Shown here one piece after another: positions 44,028-53,780 of a stretch of DNA of 64,000 bases. The notes beneath the pieces are model-generated. The model had not been told where the DNA came from, searched no databases, and worked only from the letters and a program-made list of their open reading frames with translations. The translations under genes were made by a program, and so were the position numbers. How positions within the stretch are numbered: position 1 is the first letter of the stretch; every line of letters starts with the position of its first letter. The DNA lies in assembly GCA_934153675.1 (NCBI GenBank), contig CAKPFG010000005.1, forward strand, positions 1 through 64,000, written 5' to 3'. Source of the stretch: an uncultured Bacilli bacterium (GTDB lineage: Bacteria; Bacillota_I; Bacilli_A; RF39; UBA660).

Positions 44028-45144
44028 TAACTAACTCCTTATATATATTATCAAAAGCAGATAAAAAATAATCTATTTCGGCTTTAGTCGTTTTATTAGA
44101 AATGCTTAATCTAATTGCTGATGTGGCTAGGCTTTTGTCTTTTGTAAGAGCATACACTAATTTAGATGGCGTATTTATTGGACAACAAGATGTTTTCGTT
44201 GAAACATAAATATCATATTTTTCAAGTCGTTTTTGAACAATTAATGAATTTACACCTTGAAAACTAAAATTGATAATATGTGGTATACAATTACTTCTAC
44301 TGTTAATAAAGACTTTTGGATATTCGCTTAACCTTAGTTTTATTTTATCACTTAAATTTTTTACATAACTATATTTTTCATTCATTTTTTCTAAAGCCAA
44401 TTTAATAGCCAAAAAGCAAGATGCTATTAACGATAAAACAGGAGTACCACTTCTATATATAGTTGTTGATATTCCACCATTTATTTGTGTTACTAAACCA
44501 ATATTTTTTTTCTTTATAAGCATACCAATACCAGGAAGACCAAAAAATTTATGAGGAGAAATGGTAATTAAATCAATATTTTCACAATTAAAATTAATTT
44601 TTCCAACAGCTTGAGACAAATCACTATGAAAATGACAATTAGGCCTTTTTTTTAAAATTTTTCCGATTTCCTCTATTGGTTGTATTAATCCAATTTCACT
44701 GTCAACAGCGCATATACTTACTAAAATAGTATCATCACGAATCATACTTTTTAAAACTTCTATATCTATTATACCATCTTTATTAACAGGTATAACATCT
44801 ACATCATAACCATTTTTTTGCATTACCTCTACACTTGATAATATTGAATTATGTTCAAAGGCACTTATTAAAATATGCTTCCCCCTAGATTTATATCTTT
44901 CACAAATTCCTTTTACAGCTAAATTATTAGATTCACTTGCACCACTTGTATAAATAATTTCATCATCACTTAAAGATAAAAGGGATGCAATATTTTTAGT
45001 GTAATAATCAATCATTTTTTTAGCTTCAATCCCAAGTTTATGATTAGAATTTGGATTAGCAAAATACTTTTTTTCTGTATCACAAAATAAATCTAAAACA
45101 CGATCTTCCACTTCAGTTGCTGCTGCATAATCTAAATAAACCAT
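44014..45144 (-). CDS. Cysteine desulfurase (NifS/IscS family)
   Basis: A 376-residue PLP enzyme that removes sulfur from cysteine. The start MVYLDYAAATEVEDRVLDL is the family signature, the PLP lysine lies in TISPHKFFGLPGIG, and the catalytic-loop cysteine in STKTSCCPINTPS. The ATG at 45144 follows GGAGGTAG. Its overlap with the TtcA-like gene indicates a dedicated sulfur donor for tRNA thiolation. The catalytic loop is unusual in having two adjacent cysteines. Confidence 0.93.
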   Translation of the reverse strand: MVYLDYAAATEVEDRVLDLFCDTEKKYFANPNSNHKLGIEAKKMIDYYTKNIASLLSLSDDEIIYTSGASESNNLAVKGICERYKSRGKHILISAFEHNSILSSVEVMQKNGYDVDVIPVNKDGIIDIEVLKSMIRDDTILVSICAVDSEIGLIQPIEEIGKILKKRPNCHFHSDLSQAVGKINFNCENIDLITISPHKFFGLPGIGMLIKKKNIGLVTQINGGISTTIYRSGTPVLSLIASCFLAIKLALEKMNEKYSYVKNLSDKIKLRLSEYPKVFINSRSNCIPHIINFSFQGVNSLIVQKRLEKYDIYVSTKTSCCPINTPSKLVYALTKDKSLATSAIRLSISNKTTKAEIDYFLSAFDNIYKELVNEKI

Positions 45145-45211
45145 TTCTACCTCCAAAAATTCATAAACATTTTCTAATCTTAAATTATACAACAAAAACA
45201 ATTGTATTTCA

Positions 45212-45445
45212 ACTAATGAATATAATATTAAAGAGAAAGAAACATCATTTGTACCCTTAGATAATATAGATTTATCTAATATTCTATGTATAAGAAATAC
45301 AAGAACTATACTTAACGGTAATATGATTTCTTGGAATAATCATTATTATCAAATATTAGATAAAGATAATTCTATTAAACAAATATATAAAGGTACTGAA
45401 GTTAAAGTATTTGAAAATTTATTAACCAAAATAATTAGAGTTTAA
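45212..45445 (+). pseudogene. Transposase C-terminal fragment (ISNCY-like)
   Basis: A frame without a start reads TSFVPLDNIDLSNILCIRNT, RTILNGNMISWNNHYYQI and then a short beta-rich end TEVKVFENLLTKIIRV. This is the C-terminal part of an integrase-type (ISNCY-like) transposase. The catalytic core is absent. It marks the left border of the accessory block. Confidence 0.65.
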
Positions 45446-45753
45446 TATTACAATAAATTTTATAATACAAAACAAATCGAAGGACATTTTAAAGATTAGT
45501 AAAAAAAGAACAAATGTTAAATCATTATAACATAATTCATAACTTAACTTTAATCTTAATTGTTTTGTGCTTATATATCAATTTCATTATTTTTTAAACA
45601 TTTCATAGTATTTATTCAATATTATCACTTCTTACTTTTTTGATTTCCTACTAATTTTCTAGTAAAATTCCTGTTATTTTTTTTAAATTCTATTTAAAGG
45701 TCTTGGGCATTTCTAAATACGAATTTCATACGGAAGTACAAATTCATTGCTTG
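45446..45753. other. AT-rich spacer
   Basis: About 300 bases between the transposase remnant and a small frame. I see no gene or strong hairpin. Confidence 0.5.
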
Positions 45754-45931
45754 CTAGACAAAACTTGTATTTCCAATGACAGCAATGACGCCTTTATTAC
45801 ACCCTAAATATATATCTTTATTTCTTGTCTTGTTGTCATTACTAACTAAAAAATCATTCTTCTTCAGTAAGTAATTTTTTAAAATCATCAAGAGATTGTT
45901 TTTGTTTTTTTCTTTCTTTTCCATAAGACAT
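45754..45931 (-). other. Possible small gene(s), two overlapping frames
   Basis: A TGAGGAGAT site is followed by two candidate starts. ATG 45924 (good spacing) gives 56 codons, MEKKEKNKNNLLMILKNYLL.... ATG 45931 gives a 25-residue peptide, MSYGKERKKQKQSLDDFKKL plus LTEEE, ending at 45854; that composition looks more protein-like, but the start abuts the ribosome site. This may be the 5' end of a decayed mobile-element gene. Confidence 0.3.
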
Positions 45932-46038
45932 CTCCTCATAATGTATTATACCATGATCTTATGCTAATTATATCCTACCGTTTGCGTTATAATACCATTA
46001 CAATCATACGGATAAAATCTATATTGTCCGTATCACTG

Positions 46039-46087
46039 TAAAAAATCCATTGAAGATTTTTGCCACTTTCGGCAGTTTTCTTCAATG
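46039..46087 (-). terminator. Hairpin terminator, minus strand
   Basis: CATTGAAGA/TCTTCAATG pairs perfectly, with an inner TGCC/GGCA stem. On the minus strand it is followed by ATTTTTT. It could end the transcript of the gene at 46379-48352. Confidence 0.65.
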
Positions 46088-46257
46088 AATTATTTTAAAA
46101 CTCAATTTTTTTGTACCTAAATTGTACCTAAAATTATTTTAGCAATACCGATGCCTCGCAAACCCTTATAAAACGGGCATAAAAAATGAGAGCACGGTTA
46201 AATGATCTCTTCAGGGGGAAATATTATTATCAGTTCTTAACAATTTAATATCGCGTT

Positions 46258-46287
46258 AAAGTCTTATAAAATAAGGCTTTTTCTTTT
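46258..46287 (+). terminator. Hairpin terminator, plus strand
   Basis: AAAGTCTTAT and ATAAGGCTTT pair with a G-T wobble and are followed by TTCTTTT on the plus strand. No intact plus-strand gene precedes it, which again suggests a lost gene. Confidence 0.55.
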
Positions 46288-46378
46288 ATATAAATTTATC
46301 AAAGTTTATAAGAATAACTTTATTTTTGATGTTTAGTATCTAGTTTTGGTATCTAGAATTATTTCTCACTTTTTTTAT

Positions 46379-48352
46379 CTACTTGACATTAAAAATCATA
46401 TTTATTTCTTTTTCACATACTTTTGTATAATGTTGATTTAATCTAATAAAAATCTTATCATTAATTTTTTTGAATAAAAATTCAAATCCTTGAAAAAAAC
46501 TGATTGGAATAAAATTACACAATAATGTATATAAGCCTGTAAAAAAATATAAACTACTTATAATAAAATTTGGTGAAGTTTTATTAGTTTGTTTATAACT
46601 CAAATAAAATAGCAATAAACACAATATTATTTGTAATGCTTTTTCAACTGTTTTTATGATAGAAATAATTAAATTCTCCTTCTTAGAATATTTATTATAT
46701 ATATTTCGTCTATATTTTTTATCATTTTCTTCTTTTACTAGTAATTGATTAACCAATTCTTCATTTTCTTTGCTAAGCTTATTATCTTGTTCATGTAATA
46801 AGCTATTTTGTCTTAATGTATCTTCATATGTATTGATTAATACCCCTGGATTAATTTTTTTTATATCTCCATTAACATTAAACATCAAATTTTCAACATA
46901 ATAATTACTGCACAATAAATTATATAAAGTTTCTGGAGTAACATCTACTTTACTTGTTTTCAAATTTGATAATGATTGATTGAATTTCTTTCTTAACATT
47001 GATGATGGTTTTATTGCTGCCATTGCATTTTCTGTAAGTTTCATTTCAGGTAAATTTTTATTATTTATCATTGATTTTAACCAAACAATTGCAGTAAGAT
47101 CCATATCACTCATAACAGGGCTAATTTTAAAATTTATATCAAGATTCAACAGTTTATTTGTTTCAATTCTAATATCTCTATTAGTAGTTACAAATATTGC
47201 ATTACAATCTTCCAATTTTCTATATTCTTTGCCATTTCTCAACCTCATAATTGCTGAAACTGATTTTACGTCATTTTCAATTACTTTTTGACTGGTCTTC
47301 TTATTTTTATATGAATTAAATAAATTTTCATTAAGCTTTTTTTCATCAATAACATTCTTATATTTCTTTTCATCATATTCTGGAACATCTACAACTTCAA
47401 TTCCTAAGTTCACAAATAATGTATCCAAACTATTTAATAAATGTCTAACATCTGTTTCACTATAATTTTTTAAAATTAAATTTTCTAATGTTTTTTCTTG
47501 TAGTTTTCCATAATTTTTTAGATATTCTTCTAAAATATTCTCTATTTCATCATAATTATGTCTAAAGCACTTTATTCTAACTTTTAAGTTTTTTAATAAA
47601 TTAACTAATTCTAATGCGGATTTATTTTCATCAGGAAGTTTTAATTCTAACACCCTTAACATAAAAGGTGTATCAAAAAAACATGTTAGTTTTTTTAAAT
47701 CTGCATTATTTTCATTATCAATATTAACATAAAGTGCATTTGCAATTAAAGAACCTTCAATAATATTAACAAGATGATTATATATAATATCTTGTTTTTC
47801 AATATGTTCATTAATAAATCTACCAATGTGATAAGTGATACTATCTATATTTTTATTTATTCTAGTAGAATTTCCCATATCCTCATATAATAAATATCCA
47901 TTCTGATCAAGAAATTTTGCAAAACTATTTCTACAATCAATATAGTTTAATTTGATATTAGTGTTTTTTTTAAAATATTTAGTTAAATCACGTATAACTT
48001 CATCTATTTCTTTTCTAGATTTTTCATGCCTATCATTAAAATCTTTTACAATTTTTGATACATCAATTAAAAACTCATATTTGCCATTATCTTGTTTTAT
48101 AATTTGTTGCTTTTTTAATCTGTTAATAATTATTTTAACAATAGCATGTGGAAAGTTATTAAAAGAATAACAATTTTGCATTTTTTCTACAATTCCGTTT
48201 TCATTTGCACTACTATCATCATAAATAATTTTTATAACAAATGGTATTAACAAAGCAACATTATCTTGTCGATTTTCTTCAAATATCGCAGATAACATTG
48301 CAGTACTAATTAATGCACTATTATTCTTCAAATTACTCACCACCTTTAACAT
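46379..48352 (-). CDS. Large PIN-like domain protein with C-terminal membrane helices
   Basis: A 657-residue protein. Residues 1-110 resemble a winged-helix region (HAIVKIIINRLKKQQIIKQD). A PIN-like nuclease fold is suggested from about residue 220: KKLTCFFDTPFMLRVLELKL (first acidic site), then about residues 330-400 with ENDVKSVSAIMRLRNG and DCNAIFVTTNRDI, the usual last strand with Thr-Asn-Asp. A coiled coil leads to two membrane helices (about residues 570-630). I do not know a named family. A nuclease tethered to the membrane, alone in an accessory block, fits an abortive-infection type defence gene. That is inference. Confidence 0.6.
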   Translation of the reverse strand: MLKVVSNLKNNSALISTAMLSAIFEENRQDNVALLIPFVIKIIYDDSSANENGIVEKMQNCYSFNNFPHAIVKIIINRLKKQQIIKQDNGKYEFLIDVSKIVKDFNDRHEKSRKEIDEVIRDLTKYFKKNTNIKLNYIDCRNSFAKFLDQNGYLLYEDMGNSTRINKNIDSITYHIGRFINEHIEKQDIIYNHLVNIIEGSLIANALYVNIDNENNADLKKLTCFFDTPFMLRVLELKLPDENKSALELVNLLKNLKVRIKCFRHNYDEIENILEEYLKNYGKLQEKTLENLILKNYSETDVRHLLNSLDTLFVNLGIEVVDVPEYDEKKYKNVIDEKKLNENLFNSYKNKKTSQKVIENDVKSVSAIMRLRNGKEYRKLEDCNAIFVTTNRDIRIETNKLLNLDINFKISPVMSDMDLTAIVWLKSMINNKNLPEMKLTENAMAAIKPSSMLRKKFNQSLSNLKTSKVDVTPETLYNLLCSNYYVENLMFNVNGDIKKINPGVLINTYEDTLRQNSLLHEQDNKLSKENEELVNQLLVKEENDKKYRRNIYNKYSKKENLIISIIKTVEKALQIILCLLLFYLSYKQTNKTSPNFIISSLYFFTGLYTLLCNFIPISFFQGFEFLFKKINDKIFIRLNQHYTKVCEKEINMIFNVK

Positions 48353-48440
48353 ATATTATATCACACCTTTCGATTATTTTTTTTCAATTTACCACTATTT
48401 ATTAAATATTATGCTAATAAAATAATTAAATATTTACATT

Positions 48441-48471
48441 GACAAAAAAAGAAGCCAATTTTTGCTTCTTT
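48441..48471 (-). terminator. Terminator downstream of the accessory operon
   Basis: AAAGAAGC and GCTTCTTT pair perfectly around an eight-base loop. The minus strand continues with a T7 run. It ends the operon at 48523-54308. Confidence 0.8.
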
Positions 48472-48522
48472 AAAATAATAAATGACACAATGACACATTG
48501 TTTGTGAGTACCCCACTCTCAT

Positions 48523-49740
48523 TTATAATGTCATAGTGTCATTATTCAGTATTGATTTCTTTTTAATAACACAACCTGTTTTATCAATTTTAAAACTATG
48601 ACCAAACATTATACTAACTGTTATAAATTGATAAATTGATGAACATACTTGTCCTATTCCTGTACAAAATGGTGTTTTTAATAATGACATGAACATTCTA
48701 AGTATTGATGCTATTATCTTATTTGATGTAATTTTAAAAGCTGAATATTCTAATTGTAAATAACAAGTTTTTATTCTATATATTGGATATATTAAGAAAT
48801 TTACTATTTCAAAAGAAAAATATATCATTGTAATTTTAAAATCTAAATCATAAAATCCATATAATAATACAAACATAATTAAGCTTGTCCCAAATAATAT
48901 TCCTAATAATTTGTAAGCATTATTTCTATGTTCTATATAATTAAATTTTCTTTTACTAATATCTATTGTTGCTGCCTCTTTTATAGCATCAAATGTATCC
49001 CATTGTGTATCTGTTATTAATGCTATAAAAGTCAAAGCGGTTGCATACGTTTCTCCATATTCTAAGGCATTAGATAATCCAAATAAGAATATTAAAAAGA
49101 ATGCAATATTATTGAATAACTCAACTGAATCATATTTTATACACTTTAATACATTAATATTAAATTTAAACTTATTACCATTTTTAATATAAATATACAA
49201 AGTATATATTGCTAATGGAATTAATGTTGTTGAAATTATAATAACTTGATTTTTTGTTATTAAAGCTGTTCCAATTAATAATATAAAATTTAATAAATTA
49301 AATACTAATGAATGCTTATTTGCTAATTTATTTTTTTCTTCATAATATAACTTATCTTGCATCATTGCAAATTCTAAACAAATAAATAGTTGTAATATTG
49401 AATATATAGTAAAGTTTTTATATGTACTTATATCCATATTCATAAAACTAATATAATTATCAACATTTAATAGAATTACAGTAAAAATAATTATAGAAAC
49501 AATTGTTCCTAATATTAAGCCAGACATTACCGCATCTTTATTTTTATCTTTTTCTTTACTTATATTAGCCCCTGTAGAAAATATAGATTTAATTATATAA
49601 TATATAAATTGTAATGGATAAGTTAAAGTAAATATATTAATTAAATTCTTATCAACTATTATCCCAAGTAGAAACCAAGATATTATTGGTATAAATGATA
49701 ATAGTGATAAATCAAAACTAATTCTTAATAATCTTTTCAC
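48523..49740 (-). CDS. MATE-like multidrug/lipid flippase family membrane protein
   Basis: A 405-residue protein with about 12 hydrophobic helices. The N-terminal SLLSFIPIISWFLLGIIVD and the repeated motif with KSIFSTGANISKEK resemble the MATE branch of the MOP superfamily. It is shorter than usual for MATE proteins (about 450). It is the last gene of a seven-gene run. Substrate unknown; export of a small product made by the cluster is possible. Confidence 0.65.
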   Translation of the reverse strand: MKRLLRISFDLSLLSFIPIISWFLLGIIVDKNLINIFTLTYPLQFIYYIIKSIFSTGANISKEKDKNKDAVMSGLILGTIVSIIIFTVILLNVDNYISFMNMDISTYKNFTIYSILQLFICLEFAMMQDKLYYEEKNKLANKHSLVFNLLNFILLIGTALITKNQVIIISTTLIPLAIYTLYIYIKNGNKFKFNINVLKCIKYDSVELFNNIAFFLIFLFGLSNALEYGETYATALTFIALITDTQWDTFDAIKEAATIDISKRKFNYIEHRNNAYKLLGILFGTSLIMFVLLYGFYDLDFKITMIYFSFEIVNFLIYPIYRIKTCYLQLEYSAFKITSNKIIASILRMFMSLLKTPFCTGIGQVCSSIYQFITVSIMFGHSFKIDKTGCVIKKKSILNNDTMTL

Positions 49741-49755
49741 AATAACACCTCATTA

Positions 49756-50532
49756 CTACATTTTAAAAAGTGATAATACCATTTTTTTCTCTTCTTCATC
49801 AACTTTAATATAGTTTGATACAAATTTTTTAATTGCATCTCTAACAGTTAAATCTTTATCAAAATATTTTTGATAAATACCAGCATCATATATTAAACCA
49901 TCTTTTTTTCTTTCAATTTCAAAAAACTCTATTATTTTTCTTAATAAATAAAAATCAATATCACTATTATTCATAAATAATAATTCATGCATTAACTTAT
50001 TAAGTTTATTATAATTCCAATTTATAATAAGATTTTGTTTTTCTTCTTCAGTTATCTCTTTATTTTGATAATATATTAATAAATCATTTACATCATTAAT
50101 ATAATAATTACCTGGATCGATTAAATATAATTTACCGTTATAAACAATATTAGATTTATTTATATCTATTAATCTTACACATAATTTATTAAGAATATCA
50201 ATATCTTGTTTTATAATCATTAATTCATTTAATAAATTTGCCATTGTATCATTATGTATATCTTTTTCATCTTTTATATAAATCATGGTATAACCAATTA
50301 ATTCATCATTGTTAAATATTAGTGATTCAGGCATCAAAATTCTTGATGTTTTTATAGATGATAGATAATTTAATTCTTCAATACTTTTATGTCCAAGTTT
50401 ATAATCTTTTTTAAATATTTTATAAACAAAATTTTCATCATTATATACAGTCATTTCTGAACCTTTTTCACTTAATAATTCTAAAAGTTCAATATCTATT
50501 ATTTTTTTATTTTCATTATTAATAACTTCCAT
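49756..50532 (-). CDS. Small protein-kinase-like protein
   Basis: A 258-residue kinase-fold protein. The glycine-loop region is SEKGSEMTVYNDENFVYKIF, with the Lys of VYKIFK as VAIK equivalent. A hinge IGYTMIYI follows, then a catalytic-type loop RLIDINKSNIVYNGKLYLID with DPG in place of DFG. The catalytic Asp seems to be present (Asp in LIDINKSN). It may phosphorylate a small molecule or act as a pseudokinase. It lies 15 bases upstream of the MATE-like gene. Confidence 0.65.
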   Translation of the reverse strand: MEVINNENKKIIDIELLELLSEKGSEMTVYNDENFVYKIFKKDYKLGHKSIEELNYLSSIKTSRILMPESLIFNNDELIGYTMIYIKDEKDIHNDTMANLLNELMIIKQDIDILNKLCVRLIDINKSNIVYNGKLYLIDPGNYYINDVNDLLIYYQNKEITEEEKQNLIINWNYNKLNKLMHELLFMNNSDIDFYLLRKIIEFFEIERKKDGLIYDAGIYQKYFDKDLTVRDAIKKFVSNYIKVDEEEKKMVLSLFKM

Positions 50533-50551
50533 CTATATCCCTCAACAAATG

Positions 50552-51145
50552 TTATTTAATACTATTTATTTTACTGTATATATCATACCAACTATAACAT
50601 CTAATAATATTATTACCTATACAATTTTTATTGTATCCTGCATGAAAACATATAACCGGAATCTTTGTTGATATTTTATTTATATTATCAACCTTATCTT
50701 CTATCATCAAATCTATATTATTTTCTATACATATACTAAGTTTATCTTCTGGACTAAAAATAATATCATCATATTCAATTTCATTTCTTTTTAGCCAGTC
50801 CAATACTATATTTCTATTTTCTTCTATGCTCATCACGCTAGCAGAATGAGATAAAAAACTACCTCTTGCTGTGATTATATATACTTCATTACCATCTTGT
50901 TTTAGTTTTTTTATTACTTCACTAGCAAACTTTCTAACATCAACATTTATCGAATAATCTTTAAAATATTCATTCCAAAATTCATCATCTAATTTACTAT
51001 CAACTTTAAATATATCGGTGGTTTCATAACCTTCATTATTTATTATCTCTTTATCATACTTTTCAAAATAGAACTTACTTCCATAATCTAACTGCCATTG
51101 TTCTATATCGGTTAATACGCCATCTATATCTATTCCTATTCGCAT
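50552..51145 (-). CDS. HAD-family phosphatase, nucleotidase-like
   Basis: A 197-residue HAD hydrolase. Motif I is IGIDIDGVLTDIE, motif II VYIITARGSF, and the last part is PEDKLSICIENNIDLMIEDK. It belongs to the same group as the protein at 23700-24329 (both start M-x-I-G-x-DIDG and have ITARG). Here the cap is larger. It likely removes phosphate from a nucleotide or sugar intermediate. Confidence 0.8.
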   Translation of the reverse strand: MRIGIDIDGVLTDIEQWQLDYGSKFYFEKYDKEIINNEGYETTDIFKVDSKLDDEFWNEYFKDYSINVDVRKFASEVIKKLKQDGNEVYIITARGSFLSHSASVMSIEENRNIVLDWLKRNEIEYDDIIFSPEDKLSICIENNIDLMIEDKVDNINKISTKIPVICFHAGYNKNCIGNNIIRCYSWYDIYSKINSIK

Positions 51146-51154
51146 TTAATTCAC

Positions 51155-51715
51155 CTACTTCAATTTAATATTATAAACATTAAAAATTTTACTTATTATA
51201 AATTTTAATATTTTGGAACTTGTCATCATTGTATATCTTTTTTCTAATTTTTCTTTAGTTATATTTAAATTACTATTATTACACAATAATTCATATTCAA
51301 CATTATTATCAACAATATACTTATTAGTACCAACGAATCCATTTCTTAAATAAAATTGTTTTCTTTTATTCTTAATGTCGGATACTTGTTCATTTGCTTT
51401 CTCAATACACAATAGAACATTTTTATAACTTCTATTTAATTCTCTTAATATTTCTGAACCATATCCATTATTTCTTTGCCTTTTTTCAATAGCAAAATAC
51501 ATTAAATAATCAATATTATCATATTCAATAATGTATTGAAAACCAATTACTTTATCTTTACTATATATTACATTAAACTTTACATTTTTTTCTTTAGAAC
51601 ATTTCTTTAGTAACCAAAATGGAAATCTTTCATCTTTATCAAATGATTCATAATACAATTTTTTTATCAAATTCTTATCACTAGATGATAAAAAGTCAAC
51701 ATAATTAAAATTCAC
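51155..51715 (-). CDS. GNAT-family N-acetyltransferase
   Basis: A 186-residue acetyl-CoA-dependent transferase. The A motif is YFAIEKRQRNNGYGSEILREL (with RQRNNGYG as the pyrophosphate loop), preceded by IGFQYIIEYDNIDYLMYF and followed by LLCIEKANEQ and the FYLRNGFVGT end of the fold. Acceptor unknown. It lies ten bases from the HAD gene in the same operon. Confidence 0.85.
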   Translation of the reverse strand: MNFNYVDFLSSSDKNLIKKLYYESFDKDERFPFWLLKKCSKEKNVKFNVIYSKDKVIGFQYIIEYDNIDYLMYFAIEKRQRNNGYGSEILRELNRSYKNVLLCIEKANEQVSDIKNKRKQFYLRNGFVGTNKYIVDNNVEYELLCNNSNLNITKEKLEKRYTMMTSSKILKFIISKIFNVYNIKLK

Positions 51716-51786
51716 ATTATCACCTACAGTTCATACTCCTTAATTTCACAATTACTTTGTCCATACCTAATTAAATATCATTTAAT

Positions 51787-52956
51787 TTAATTTTCTACAT
51801 TCCATTTTTTCACTAATCTTGCATTTATAAATAAAATAATTATTGAGCCTATAAACATCACTTTAAAAGTAAAATTAACATTTATTAAACTTATCAACAT
51901 TAAAATAAGTAACACTATAAACTCATAGAAACATAAACACATTTCGTGAATCATTGAAAGTAACATCGTATCTTTTTTGTCTGTTTCAACTTTACTTTGT
52001 GACAATGTTGAATATGAAGAATCATATACATTATCAACTAATTTATATAGTGATTGATTTATCATTAAAATATATGTATTTTTTGCAAATATAAATATTG
52101 CAGTTATTAAACCCTTAATTATAGAAATAATATTAAAAGTTCTTTGTTTGTCTTTATCAAAAGTATTGCCACTAATAAATAAACTCAATAATTCTATAAT
52201 TGTTGAAATCACATATAATGATGTAAAAGTTTTTAAATCCATTATTGAAATATATAAATATAATGGAACAGCAATTAATCTTTCCAGTATTATAAAAGAG
52301 CGTAACCCACTTACTTTCTTCAATGATTTATTTTCATTTTTATTAAATAAATATTTATAACTTTCTTTAAAAGATGATTTTATTTCATAACTCAAATTTG
52401 ATTTATCTAAATTTAATAATGCTAAATACGCAATCAAATATGAAAAAGTTACTAAAATTATAATTGCTAAATTATTGTCTTTTATTAAAAATATTCCTGC
52501 CAATATATATCCTATTATGCTTGAAAAACATCTTAAAATATATGCAAATGAATTGAATCTTCCTCTAAAATTTTCTTTTACAATTTTACTTGGGATATAT
52601 GTATTAAGTGGATTATTAGCTGCCCCGCTAAATCCATATATTATTGCAATTTCTAAATAATGTATTATGTTTTTCTCAACATTTAAAACTAAAAACATAC
52701 TTATACTCTTTAAAATGTAACTTAATAGTTTAGTATTAGCCAATCCTATTTTTTTAGATAGCGTACCAGCAAGCGGTGTAAATAGCCCCATAGTTAAAAA
52801 TTGAATCATATAAATGAAAATAATCATTGTTATACTTACACCAGATTTGTATAAAATAACAGGTGTAAATACTGAATATATTCCATTAGCAAATGTCTTA
52901 AAAAAACTATCATAATATAACATTCTATAATTTTTATTATTGAAATATTGTTTCAT
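51787..52956 (-). CDS. Major facilitator superfamily transporter
   Basis: A 389-residue membrane protein with 12 predicted helices. The loop 2-3 motif is FTPLAGTLSKKIGLANTKLL, and a second copy in the other half is degenerate. A likely efflux permease, with NNPLNTYIPSKIVKENFRGR as the loop 4-5 motif typical of drug and metabolite exporters. It starts nine bases after the PHP-type gene. Confidence 0.82.
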   Translation of the reverse strand: MKQYFNNKNYRMLYYDSFFKTFANGIYSVFTPVILYKSGVSITMIIFIYMIQFLTMGLFTPLAGTLSKKIGLANTKLLSYILKSISMFLVLNVEKNIIHYLEIAIIYGFSGAANNPLNTYIPSKIVKENFRGRFNSFAYILRCFSSIIGYILAGIFLIKDNNLAIIILVTFSYLIAYLALLNLDKSNLSYEIKSSFKESYKYLFNKNENKSLKKVSGLRSFIILERLIAVPLYLYISIMDLKTFTSLYVISTIIELLSLFISGNTFDKDKQRTFNIISIIKGLITAIFIFAKNTYILMINQSLYKLVDNVYDSSYSTLSQSKVETDKKDTMLLSMIHEMCLCFYEFIVLLILMLISLINVNFTFKVMFIGSIIILFINARLVKKWNVEN

Positions 52957-52964
52957 TTTTTCTC

Positions 52965-53768
52965 CTATTCTACCTCTAATTCTTCATTACAAAAATTTAA
53001 TTGATTTATAATATCCATTCCTATATGTTTATTAGCAACTTCAATTGCTGTTTCAAAATTCAAAATTTGATAATCCCAATGAGCATCTACTCCATATAAT
53101 ACCTTTAAATTTCTATATTCTGAGGCTACTTTCCAAAATTCTTTGCAAGGATAAACAATATTATCTCTTTTTCCTATTATACATTCATTAGGATGAGATA
53201 AATTAATTTCTATTGGTATTCCATATTTTTCTGCTGCTGAACAAATTATATGTGCAACCTTTTCATCTACTTCTGTATAAGTATCTCTACTTAACATATG
53301 ATGTGCTATTATATCTGGTATATTTTTTTCAATTGCTATTTTTATATATTCTGCATACTTTAAAGCATCTTCATCTGTATATTTTTTTCTTCTTAAAAAT
53401 TTTATCTCGTTATTTTCATCATATATAAAATGTTGCCCCAAAATTATTTTATCAGTTTCATTTTTTAATTCTAACAAGTTTTCTTCTTGCCCAGGAAGAT
53501 ATTCTATTTCAAATCCTGTTTCAATATCAATTATATCTCTATATTTTTCTTTTAATTCTTTTACACTACTTAAATATTCATCTTTTTCGCTGTATTTCAT
53601 TCTCATATTTTTTCTATTATCTATTATCTCTTTTTCTGGACAATGATCCGTAAATGCTATCTTGTTAAATCCTTTTTTTACAAAAAGTTTTACAAAATCT
53701 TCATCAGACATATTGTTATCTGCATGACCACATCTATATGTATGAGTATGATAATTAAACCTTTGCAT
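52965..53768 (-). CDS. PHP-domain phosphoesterase (HisK-like)
   Basis: A 267-residue metal-dependent phosphatase. The PHP motifs are FNYHTHTYRCGHADN, AFTDHCPEK, ETGFEIEYL, GQHFI, IAHHMLSRD and GVDAHWD. The fold is that of histidinol-phosphate phosphatase, but no other histidine gene is nearby. A sugar or amino-alcohol phosphate made by the cluster is a likelier substrate. Confidence 0.86.
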   Translation of the reverse strand: MQRFNYHTHTYRCGHADNNMSDEDFVKLFVKKGFNKIAFTDHCPEKEIIDNRKNMRMKYSEKDEYLSSVKELKEKYRDIIDIETGFEIEYLPGQEENLLELKNETDKIILGQHFIYDENNEIKFLRRKKYTDEDALKYAEYIKIAIEKNIPDIIAHHMLSRDTYTEVDEKVAHIICSAAEKYGIPIEINLSHPNECIIGKRDNIVYPCKEFWKVASEYRNLKVLYGVDAHWDYQILNFETAIEVANKHIGMDIINQLNFCNEELEVE

Positions 53769-53780
53769 AATACTACCCTC

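Larger units (their letters stand above)
46006..46378. other. Non-coding end of an integrated element
   Basis: No gene is seen. It contains an inverted repeat ATACGGA/TCCGTAT (46006-46033), a strong hairpin (46048-46087) and a tandem TTGTACCTAAA pair (46111-46132). A hairpin with a T-run (46258-46287) follows. Repeated short direct repeats next to hairpins are usual at the ends of integrative elements, where integrase arm sites lie. No integrase is present. Confidence 0.45.
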
